The position numbers and the translations under genes were made by a program. DNA of 6,990 nt, from the NCBI GenBank assembly GCA_934281565.1, contig CAKQXI010000122.1:1-6990 (forward strand). The letters run 5' to 3'. Numbering within the stretch: the stretch's first letter is position 1; every line of letters begins with the position of its first letter. This document shows positions 1 through 4,866 of this stretch, piece after piece. A model generated the notes under the pieces. It saw only the letters and a program-made list of their open reading frames with translations. It searched no databases and was not told the origin of the DNA. This DNA comes from an uncultured Prevotella sp. GTDB taxonomy: Bacteria > Bacteroidota > Bacteroidia > Bacteroidales > Bacteroidaceae.

Positions 1-241
1 TCGTAACGGTTTGGGCATCGTCTATGTACAGCGTGATGCCTGTGGTGGTTGCTTCAACAAGATTCCACCTCAGCGTCAGTTGGACATCAAGATGCACAAG
101 AAGATTATCCCTTGTGAGTATTGCGGTCGTATCTTGATTGACCCAGAGTTGGCTGGTGTGAAACTCGATTCTGCTGCAGCCGAGGAAAAGCCAAAGCGCA
201 AGCGTGCTATCCGTAAGAAAAAGACAGAGGATGCAGAATAA
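1..241 (+). CDS. Zinc-ribbon domain protein, C-terminal part (5' end outside window)
   Basis: This is the 3' end of a gene that enters from the left; the frame is open from base 2 and stops with TAA at 239-241. About 79 residues are visible. They contain two CxxC knuckles, CGGC and CEYC, 21 residues apart, the pattern of the C4-type zinc ribbon that closes a family of coiled-coil proteins (zf-RING_7 type, often annotated as nucleic-acid-binding). The segment between them, FNKIPPQRQLDIKMHKKI, is typical of this family in Bacteroidetes. After the ribbon comes a basic tail (KPKRKRAIRKKK), which could contact nucleic acid; that is inference. A TTG codon at 11 could be read as a start, but the upstream residues RNG continue in frame and family members have a long N-terminal coiled coil, so the true start lies outside. 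The precise function is unknown. Confidence 0.85.
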   Translation, partial: RNGLGIVYVQRDACGGCFNKIPPQRQLDIKMHKKIIPCEYCGRILIDPELAGVKLDSAAAEEKPKRKRAIRKKKTEDAE

Positions 242-253
242 AGAATAATATGA

Positions 254-286
254 AAAAGGCTCGCAAGTTTGTCTTGCGAGCCTTTT
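254..286. terminator. Bidirectional rho-independent terminator
   Basis: A perfect 14-bp stem (254-267 with 273-286, AAAAGGCTCGCAAG and its complement) closes a 5-base loop (TTTGT). The A-run on the left and T-run on the right make it work on both strands. It lies between the stop of the zinc-ribbon gene (241) and the convergent stop of the TerB-DnaJ gene (293), as expected for a shared terminator. Confidence 0.93.
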
Positions 287-292
287 ATGTTC

Positions 293-1105
293 TTATAAGC
301 CTCTAACCTTATAAATCTTGTCTTTGGCATCGTTGATTTCTTGGAATTTCTTCTCTGCAGCCTTGCGAACATCTTCGCCAAGTGTCGCCACTCTGTCGGG
401 ATGATGCTTGAGTGCCATCTTGCGGTAGGCAGCCTTTACCTCATCGTCAGTAGCCGATGGACTGATGCCCAATACCTTATAGGCATCCTCAAGATTACCT
501 TTTGCCGAGGAGCCATTGTGTAGGTTCAACATCTGGTCTACATCCTCAGCGGAAAGTCCCATATTGATGGCAACCTCTTTCAAGGCATTCACTTCCTCAG
601 GCACGACAGCACCATCAGCCTGGGCTATCATCACAAGGAAATTGAGCAACTGGAGGCGTTGCTCATAGGGCATATTCAACTGGATTTGATGGCAACTATC
701 TTGTATTACACTGCGATATTGTGCCATGCCTAATCGTTTCTGCTGCTCAAATAGTTTCAGGAGAATTTCTTCACCTTGCTGCTTGGCAACCTCACCGAAG
801 TTTTGGCGCAAGAAACGGCGAACCATCTCCATTTCTGAGTGCATGATCTTTCCATCGGCGTTGATGATGTAAGAGGCGAGGACCAATAGCGAGAACATGA
901 AGCTATTGCGCTGTCCCTCATAAGCCTGACTTTGACCGCTGTAAGCACTGTAAGCGTCAGAGTAAGTCTGGCGATCGCTTCCTTGCTTATTGACTTCGTC
1001 CAGTCCATGGTCAAAGAGAGCACCCAAGGCAATCCCCGCCAAGGCTCCCAATGGACCTCCAGTTATGAAACCAAGAAATCCTCCAATCCATTTACCTGCT
1101 GCCAT
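293..1105 (-). CDS. TerB-DnaJ co-chaperone (DjlA-like architecture)
   Basis: This is a 270-residue protein. Residues about 6-30 are glycine-rich and hydrophobic (WIGGFLGFITGGPLGALAGIA), suggesting a membrane anchor or a membrane-associated helical hairpin. Residues about 68-190 match a TerB-like helical domain, with two acidic repeats typical of that fold (INADGKI near 81-87 and AQADGAV near 161-167). Residues about 205-268 form a C-terminal J domain with the invariant HPD at 235-237, so it should stimulate ATP hydrolysis by DnaK. The order anchor-TerB-J is that of DjlA, but orthology to the enterobacterial gene cannot be claimed from sequence inspection, so no symbol is given. The start ATG at 1105 is preceded by GAAGA, and the gene begins only 6 bp after the stop of the MaoC-like gene, so the two are probably co-transcribed. 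Transcription ends at the stem at 254-286. Confidence 0.88.
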   Translation of the reverse strand: MAAGKWIGGFLGFITGGPLGALAGIALGALFDHGLDEVNKQGSDRQTYSDAYSAYSGQSQAYEGQRNSFMFSLLVLASYIINADGKIMHSEMEMVRRFLRQNFGEVAKQQGEEILLKLFEQQKRLGMAQYRSVIQDSCHQIQLNMPYEQRLQLLNFLVMIAQADGAVVPEEVNALKEVAINMGLSAEDVDQMLNLHNGSSAKGNLEDAYKVLGISPSATDDEVKAAYRKMALKHHPDRVATLGEDVRKAAEKKFQEINDAKDKIYKVRGL

Positions 1106-1111
1106 TCTTCA

Positions 1112-1576
1112 TTAATTAAAATAATATAGGAATGTAGCGATACCGGAGAGGGCAGGCTTGCGCTGACTTTCAATCTCAATATCAAACTTGATGCTTGCCT
1201 TGCAGATGCCACGGAGATTGGCAATTTCATGCAATGATGCTACGAGACGGATGCGAGAACCTGTAATGACAGGCTGACCAAAACGCATTTGATCCATGCC
1301 GTAATTGACCATCATCTTGAGGTTGTTTACCTCGATGATCTGTTGCCACATATAAGGAAGCAAAGAGAGGGTTAGATAACCGTGAGCGATGGTACTGTGG
1401 TAAGGACTCTCCACTTTAGCACGTTCTACATCTACATGAATCCACTGTGGATCAAGAGTAGCATCGGCAAACTTATTGATGCGTTCTTGGTCTACTTGCA
1501 ACCACTCTGATTCTCCTAATTTCTCACCAAGATGAGATGCAAATTCGTCGTACGAATTAATAACTAATTTAGCCAT
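1112..1576 (-). CDS. MaoC-like (R)-specific enoyl hydratase family protein
   Basis: This is a 154-residue single hot-dog domain protein, the usual length for the one-domain MaoC/(R)-hydratase family. The hydratase motif is visible: Asp42 and His47 in DATLDPQWIH are the expected catalytic pair, followed by STIAHGYLTLSL (61-72), which forms the central helix. Family members add water to trans-2-enoyl-CoA or enoyl-ACP substrates; the substrate here cannot be read from the sequence. The protein has no signal peptide and is probably cytoplasmic. It is the first gene of a leftward pair with the TerB-DnaJ gene and has its own upstream -7 box (1625-1632), leaving a leader of about 40-45 bases. No Shine-Dalgarno sequence stands before the ATG, as is normal in Bacteroidetes. 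A link between a lipid hydratase and a co-chaperone is not obvious, and the pairing may only be positional. Confidence 0.88.
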   Translation of the reverse strand: MAKLVINSYDEFASHLGEKLGESEWLQVDQERINKFADATLDPQWIHVDVERAKVESPYHSTIAHGYLTLSLLPYMWQQIIEVNNLKMMVNYGMDQMRFGQPVITGSRIRLVASLHEIANLRGICKASIKFDIEIESQRKPALSGIATFLYYFN

Positions 1577-1624
1577 AGTTCTTTTTATTAAAATTATATA
1601 GTTTCTTCTTTATTAATTATGTTG

Positions 1625-1632
1625 CAAAGGTA
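1625..1632 (-). promoter_or_regulatory. Candidate promoter -7 box for the MaoC-like gene
   Basis: On the minus strand this reads TACCTTTG followed by CA, matching the Bacteroidetes -7 consensus TAnnTTTG. The upstream -33 element is weak: the best match is TTCG at 1654-1657, 21 bases away, in place of TTTG. The box lies about 50 bases before the start codon at 1576 and downstream of the HsdR_N gene stop (1686), so the MaoC-like gene probably starts its own transcript. Confidence 0.6.
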
Positions 1633-1685
1633 CAATAAAAATTTGAATGTATCCGAAGTTTTGGCAATTATTTTCTTTCATCCAT

Positions 1686-2144
1686 TTATTTTGTCAAGAT
1701 TTGTTTATAGTCTGGTATATCCTCTAAAAATAAATATTTTTTACCGTCATGATCCATCTTGCAGATATAATGGTCGATGCCGTTGCTTACCATAAGATAG
1801 TCGACATGCAAGAGCATATTGTAGATGGAAATCTGGTCGAAGACTTTCTGTGTGATAGGGATGTGGGGTGCCTTGTATTCAATGATCATTTGTGGTTTGA
1901 GCTGACGAGTGTACAAGATGCTATCAGCACGGAGAACCTTGTCGCCAACTTTCAGTTGGATTTCATTGGCGAGTAGGGCGGCAGGATAGTTCTTCTGCTC
2001 GATAAGGAAATGGATGAAATGTTGCCTCACCCATTCTTCGGGAGTAAGCGCAACATACTTTTTGCGCAAAATGTCCCAAATCAATGGATGCTCTTTAGAG
2101 CCAGATAACTTAATGTCGTATGTCGGTAGATTCAACCTAATCAT
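1686..2144 (-). CDS. Stand-alone HsdR N-terminal domain protein (PD-(D/E)xK nuclease-like)
   Basis: This is a 152-residue protein that resembles only the N-terminal nuclease domain of type I restriction subunit R (HSDR_N_2 family), with no helicase part. The PD-(D/E)xK core is visible and looks intact: Glu61 in the first helix, Asp74 in RADSILY, Glu89 and Lys91 in IEYKAP, and Gln104 in FDQISIYN, which matches the QxxxY motif of this nuclease group. No HsdM or HsdS gene lies nearby, so it is not part of a restriction system in this window. Proteins of this kind are, as I recall, widespread in Bacteroidetes and are often found next to holA, as here; their role is unknown. A job in DNA repair or processing is inference from the fold and neighbour. 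The start at 2144 has a long AT-rich leader and no Shine-Dalgarno sequence. Confidence 0.85.
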   Translation of the reverse strand: MIRLNLPTYDIKLSGSKEHPLIWDILRKKYVALTPEEWVRQHFIHFLIEQKNYPAALLANEIQLKVGDKVLRADSILYTRQLKPQMIIEYKAPHIPITQKVFDQISIYNMLLHVDYLMVSNGIDHYICKMDHDGKKYLFLEDIPDYKQILTK

Positions 2145-2186
2145 ATTTTCTATACCTTATTATATATATAGTTCGAAATAATTTTG

Positions 2187-2194
2187 TATCTTTG
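2187..2194 (+). promoter_or_regulatory. Candidate -7 box of the holA promoter
   Basis: TATCTTTG within the extended TTTGTATCTTTGCA context that is common at Bacteroidetes promoters. Transcription would begin near 2200, giving a leader of about 57 bases before the ATG at 2258. I see no good TTTG at the -33 distance; that stretch is a run of TA repeats. Confidence 0.65.
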
Positions 2195-2236
2195 CACTAA
2201 TATATAAATTGTGCAGGAATTGTACAAAAGATAGTG

Positions 2237-2244
2237 CAAAGATA
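2237..2244 (-). promoter_or_regulatory. Candidate -7 box of the HsdR_N gene promoter
   Basis: The minus strand reads TATCTTTG followed by CA. Transcription would begin near 2231 and run left to the start at 2144, giving a leader of about 86 bases. Any -33 element would fall inside the first codons of holA, and no clear TTTG is present there, so this promoter is less certain than its partner. Confidence 0.5.
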
Positions 2245-2257
2245 CAAAAAATATTCT

Positions 2258-3286
2258 ATGGCAGAAAAGAAAATAACAATAACTTATGAGGCCATCATGA
2301 AAGACTTGGTGGCAAGAAAGTTTGCCCCTGTCTATGTGTTGATGGGTGACGAACCTTATTATATAGATAAGATTTGCGACTATTTGATGGAGAATGTTCT
2401 GAAGCCAGAAGAACGAGATTTCAATCAGAATGTTGTTTTTGGTGCAGATGTCACGGCTTCTCAGGTAGTAGATTTTTGCAAAGGATACCCTATGATGGCG
2501 GAACATCGTGTGGTCATCTTGAAAGAGGCTCAAAATTTGCGAAATTTGGAACCACTTGAGAGATACTTTGAAAAACCTGTAAAATCAACCATCTTTGTGA
2601 TGTGTTATAAGAATGGTTCTATTGATCGTAGAAAGAAACTGCTTCCAAGGGCTGAACAGGTAGGGGTGGTTTTTGAAAGCAAGAAACTATCTGACCGTCA
2701 ACTTCCTGTTTTTATAGAAAAATATCTGCAAACGAGAAAAGTTGCCATCGAGCCGAAAGCTGTCCAGATGATTGCCGACCATATTGGAGCCGACTTACAT
2801 AGACTGACATCGGAGTTGGATAAACTTTTGATTTCTCTTTCCGAAACAGATAAAAGAGTTACTCCAGATATTGTGGAGCGTGAGATAGGAGTGAGCAAAG
2901 AGTTCAATACCTTTGAACTGAAAAATGCCATTATAAATCGTGATGTTTTCAAGGCAAATCTGATAGTTAATTATTTTGACAGTAATCCAAAAGCTGGTTC
3001 GTTGTACGCTCTCTTGCCAATACTCTTTTCTTATTTCCAAAATCTGATGATAGCTTATTATGCTCCCAATAAACAGAATAAAGATGAACTTGCAAAATTC
3101 TTGGATTTGAAATCATCTTGGGGTGTTTATGATTATTTGACAGGAATGAAAAATTACTCAGGAATGAAAGTGATGGAGATTATAGATAAGTTTAAAGAGA
3201 TTGATGCAAAGAGCAAGGGACTTGATAATCCATTCACTTCTGCTGGTGAATTGATGAAAGAATTGCTTTTCTTCATCCTTCATTAA
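2258..3286 (+). CDS. holA: DNA polymerase III delta subunit (clamp loader)
   Basis: This is a 342-residue protein of the usual delta-subunit length. Delta opens the beta sliding clamp within the clamp-loader complex at the replication fork. The N-terminal part (about 1-140) has the expected AAA+-like fold with VYVLMGDEPYYIDKI (25-39), the family's opening strand and degenerate nucleotide loop. Delta does not bind ATP, and no true Walker A motif is present. A lid domain (about 141-210, with HIGADLHRLTSELDKL) and a helical C-terminal collar (about 211-342, ending GELMKELLFFILH) complete it. The frame can be opened from a GTG at 2234, but that codon lies inside the inverted repeat and promoter region. 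ATG 2258 (MAEKKITI) gives a normal N-terminus and is chosen here. There is no Shine-Dalgarno sequence. The gene is single and is followed by two candidate terminators. Confidence 0.93.
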   Translation: MAEKKITITYEAIMKDLVARKFAPVYVLMGDEPYYIDKICDYLMENVLKPEERDFNQNVVFGADVTASQVVDFCKGYPMMAEHRVVILKEAQNLRNLEPLERYFEKPVKSTIFVMCYKNGSIDRRKKLLPRAEQVGVVFESKKLSDRQLPVFIEKYLQTRKVAIEPKAVQMIADHIGADLHRLTSELDKLLISLSETDKRVTPDIVEREIGVSKEFNTFELKNAIINRDVFKANLIVNYFDSNPKAGSLYALLPILFSYFQNLMIAYYAPNKQNKDELAKFLDLKSSWGVYDYLTGMKNYSGMKVMEIIDKFKEIDAKSKGLDNPFTSAGELMKELLFFILH

Positions 3287-3316
3287 GCAGGGAGATTTGT
3301 ATAACAAAAAACTTCT

Positions 3317-3340
3317 AAAAGGGGAGTGGAAGCTCCTTTT
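3317..3340 (+). terminator. Possible first terminator after holA
   Basis: AAAAGGGGAG and CTCCTTTT can pair as GGAG/CTCC around a six-base loop plus AAAA/TTTT outside, with two G bases bulged. It is imperfect, and CTTC (3312-3315) could compete for GAAG (3329-3332). It lies 30 bases after the holA stop. Confidence 0.45.
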
Positions 3341-3358
3341 AATGAAATCGAAATTAGT

Positions 3359-3387
3359 AGGTCGGTTCAATAAGAATCGACCTTTTT
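3359..3387 (+). terminator. Rho-independent terminator after holA
   Basis: A 10-bp stem pairs AGGTCGGTTC (3359-3368) with GAATCGACCT (3374-3383). It has one G-T wobble and a 5-base AATAA loop, and is followed at once by a T-run to 3387. It has the form of a classical terminator in the holA direction and sits about 73 bases after the stop codon. Confidence 0.85.
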
Positions 3388-3418
3388 GCTTCTCAATAAT
3401 TTAAATTTAACCTCTAAA

Positions 3419-3500
3419 TAGCCTATTTTGAGGCTAATAATGCTACAAAAATGGCTATTTTATAGCACTTTGTCCTTAAATCTTGGCTAAAATGAAGCTA
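3419..3500. repeat. Cluster of GCTA/TAGC motifs with two small hairpins
   Basis: Seven copies of GCTA or its complement TAGC lie within 82 bases of otherwise AT-rich sequence. GCTA starts at 3433, 3442, 3454, 3486 and 3497; TAGC starts at 3419 and 3463. Two hairpins arise from them: TAGCCT/AGGCTA (3419-3424 with 3431-3436) and TGCTA/TAGCA (3441-3445 with 3463-3467). The second has an inner A-run/T-run pairing around GGCT. Several copies lie 9-12 bases apart. Confidence 0.6.
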
Positions 3501-3645
3501 AATTGAGATACTTGTATTTCTGATATATTTTGTTCTAATATAATGAATATCAGTGTTTTATATTACTCTTTAAGTTATTATTGCTCTCAAAACTCTCGAA
3601 TTTATGACAGACTTGTATCCTTGTTTTGAAATCTCTAAAAATGGG

Positions 3646-3662
3646 AAAAAACACTGTTTTTT
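3646..3662. repeat. AT-rich perfect inverted repeat
   Basis: AAAAAACA (3646-3653) and TGTTTTTT (3655-3662) are exact complements around one base. As RNA it would form a weak six-pair A-U stem with a CACTG loop. It could be a weak terminator or simply low-complexity sequence. Confidence 0.4.
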
Positions 3663-3706
3663 ATGCCTTAATATTTAGAGTTAACACTTTATTACATTCG
3701 TTTTTG

Positions 3707-3736
3707 TAAAGTTTATGTTTCTAAAGTTTATATTTT
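3707..3736 (+). repeat. Tandem 15-bp imperfect repeat
   Basis: TAAAGTTTATGTTTC (3707-3721) is followed directly by TAAAGTTTATATTTT (3722-3736), matching at 13 of 15 positions. A related GTTTATATTT recurs at 3762-3771. The sequence is AT-rich, so chance slippage is a simple explanation. Confidence 0.6.
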
Positions 3737-3833
3737 TATAATATATTTTGTGAGCGCATAGGTTTATATTTGAAAACTAAATTAGATAAACAAGTTTAGA
3801 AATTTACATTTAAGAACCTAAAAACAGTTGTTT

Positions 3834-3870
3834 TAAAATCGAAATGTATTTTTATACATTTTCCGTTTTA
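3834..3870. repeat. Hairpin with a perfect 8-bp core
   Basis: AAATGTAT (3842-3849) pairs exactly with ATACATTT (3854-3861) around a TTTT loop. An outer TAAAA/TTTTA pairing (3834-3838 with 3866-3870) extends it with small bulges. No gene lies beside it and it is not followed by a T-run, so a terminator role is weak. It may be a protein site or part of an untranslated RNA. Confidence 0.55.
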
Positions 3871-4171
3871 GATGATAAATATATAAAAACCAGTGTGTTT
3901 TATGGTTAGATTACTTCATTATAAGTCCATTTTCAGCTCTAACAGCCTAATAAACTGCATACTTGCTTTGACTATACACTATAAGCTACTATTATTTACT
4001 TGATAACCAATAGTTTAAGTTATAATCTTTGATAAATTCTTTGTAAATGTTTTATATTTATGTATATAGATTTGTAAAACTAAACAATGGAAAACGCATT
4101 TTGTACCATGAGATTTAGAAATTTAAAATAACAAACATAAAGTTTAAATATGAAAATAATCATGATAATAC

Positions 4172-4213
4172 TTGCACAATTCAAAATTTTGCTTTACCTT
4201 TGTAAACGTAAAC
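4172..4213 (+). promoter_or_regulatory. Promoter of the XRE regulator, with possible operator
   Basis: TTG at 4172-4174 and TACCTTTG at 4195-4202 are separated by 20 bases, a good match to the Bacteroidetes -33/-7 promoter. Transcription would start near 4208, leaving a leader of about 70 bases to the ATG at 4281. The -7 box is embedded in TTTAC-CTTT-GTAAA (4193-4206), and GTAAAC is repeated in tandem at 4202-4213. Such symmetry on the -7 box is where a self-repressing regulator would bind; that role is inference. Confidence 0.7.
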
Positions 4214-4280
4214 TGAAAAGGGCAAAATATCCCCTATTTGAGGTTAAGAACAAGTTATTATTATAAAACTCGACTTAAAA

Positions 4281-4754
4281 ATGAAAGATAGAATTAGGCA
4301 GATAATGGAGGACCAACACCTCACCCAACAAAGTTTTGCTAACTTGATAGGTATATCGACTGCGTCACTTAGTAGCATCTTCAATGATCGTACCAAACCA
4401 ACTTTGAATATCGTAGGTGCAATCAAAAAGAAATTTCCAACGGTCAATTTGGAATGGTTGCTCTATGGAACATCACCGATGTATGTTACTTCATCGTCTG
4501 GAACAACAGAAAGCCCAGAAGGAGATGCAACCTCTCCAGAGCCAACCTACCCCACGGATAATGAACCAACCTTAGACTTTGCAGAAAGTTTTGGTGCGCA
4601 TCCAGATCAGTTACAAGCACACAGTGTAAATCGTACACCTAAAAACATAGCTCAAACTGAAATCAAATATGTTGACAAACAACCACGAAGAATAACAGAG
4701 ATACGGATCTTCTATGATGACCAGACATGGGAAACTTTTGTACCTAAAAAATAG
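4281..4754 (+). CDS. XRE-type helix-turn-helix transcriptional regulator
   Basis: This is a 157-residue protein. Residues 1-66 form an XRE/Cro-C1 helix-turn-helix domain: LTQQSFANLIGISTASLSSI holds the turn and recognition helix. It closes with NLEWLLYGTSPMY (56-68), the tail seen after the DNA-binding domain in phage-repressor-like Bacteroidetes regulators. A polar linker rich in Ser, Thr, Pro and Glu spans about 70-125. A short conserved-looking end follows (KYVDKQPRRITEIRIFYDDQ, 129-148, then FVPKK), rich in beta-strand residues, which may be a dimer or ligand element. There is no peptidase or sensor domain. The target genes are unknown; the nearest candidate is its own promoter. The gene has its own promoter and no Shine-Dalgarno sequence. 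It stands alone between the AT-rich gap and pyrK, with no clear terminator before pyrK. I cannot tell whether it is resident or an old phage-derived gene. Confidence 0.88.
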   Translation: MKDRIRQIMEDQHLTQQSFANLIGISTASLSSIFNDRTKPTLNIVGAIKKKFPTVNLEWLLYGTSPMYVTSSSGTTESPEGDATSPEPTYPTDNEPTLDFAESFGAHPDQLQAHSVNRTPKNIAQTEIKYVDKQPRRITEIRIFYDDQTWETFVPKK

Positions 4755-4806
4755 ACCGCTTTGGTATATGAGGATGAAGGGAAATATTAAATAGTAGTAG
4801 AATAAT

Positions 4807-4837
4807 TTTGTATTGTCTTTTATTTGCTATATCTTTG
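4807..4837 (+). promoter_or_regulatory. Promoter of pyrK-pyrD
   Basis: TTTG at 4807-4810 and TATCTTTG at 4830-4837 are separated by 19 bases, close to the Bacteroidetes consensus on both elements. Transcription would start near 4843, leaving a leader of about 23 bases, too short for an attenuator. Any pyrimidine control would therefore act at initiation or elsewhere. Confidence 0.78.
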
Positions 4838-4866
4838 CAGTGACATTCTGAATTAATATTTTAAAG

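Larger units (their letters stand above)
2182..2249. repeat. Perfect 18-bp inverted repeat carrying two facing promoters
   Basis: The left arm at 2182-2199 is TTTTGTATCTTTGCACTA, and its exact reverse complement stands at 2232-2249, separated by 32 bases. Each arm holds the -7 box TATCTTTG. The element fills the middle of the gap between the HsdR_N gene (start 2144) and holA (start 2258). The spacer also has the 8-bp palindrome TTGTACAA at 2220-2227. Confidence 0.9.
3388..4171. other. Long AT-rich gap without a credible gene
   Basis: About 780 bases separate the holA terminator from the regulator promoter. Two 60-base lines counted by hand give 25% (3481-3540) and 20% (3721-3780) G+C, against about 42% in pyrK (5041-5100). 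Stops are frequent in all frames and no open frame reaches 60 codons. The longest ATG frames I followed are 28 codons (3543-3629) and 14 codons (4087-4131), with no support as genes. The stretch holds short repeats and hairpins, listed separately. I see no tRNA, no riboswitch I recognise, no DnaA-box cluster and no insertion-sequence ends. Its length is unusual among the tight gaps of the rest of the window. Confidence 0.8.

Noticed and set aside
1686..2144. Remnant of a type I restriction locus
   Set aside because: The small protein is complete, with a normal start, stop and intact core residues, and no modification or specificity gene fragments flank it.
2182..2249. Invertible promoter switch (phase variation) at the inverted repeat
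   Set aside because: The promoter elements lie in the arms, not between them. Flipping the 32-base spacer would leave both promoters as they are, and no recombinase gene is present.
2234..2257. GTG start extending holA by eight residues
   Set aside because: The extension (MQRYKKYS) falls in the inverted repeat and promoter region, and ATG 2258 gives a normal delta-subunit N-terminus.
2150..2533. A 127-codon open frame on the minus strand over the holA start
   Set aside because: It overlaps the holA N-terminus and the intergenic repeat. The translation is low-complexity Ile/Tyr/Phe-rich and has no domain.
3543..3629. Possible 28-residue peptide (MNISVLYYSL...)
   Set aside because: It has no promoter, no conserved feature, and a length expected by chance in AT-rich sequence.
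4067..4131. A TAGATTTG box at 4067-4074 followed by a 14-codon frame at 4087-4131
   Set aside because: The nearest TTTG is 23 bases upstream, outside the usual spacing, and the peptide (MENAFCTMRFRNLK) has no leader-like pattern.
4219..4243. Small hairpins (AGGG/CCCT and CCT/AGG) in the regulator leader, and the likeness of CCTATTTGAGG here to CCTATTTTGAGG at 3422-3433
   Set aside because: The stems are only 3-4 bp, and a single 11-base near match between two AT-rich sites can arise by chance.
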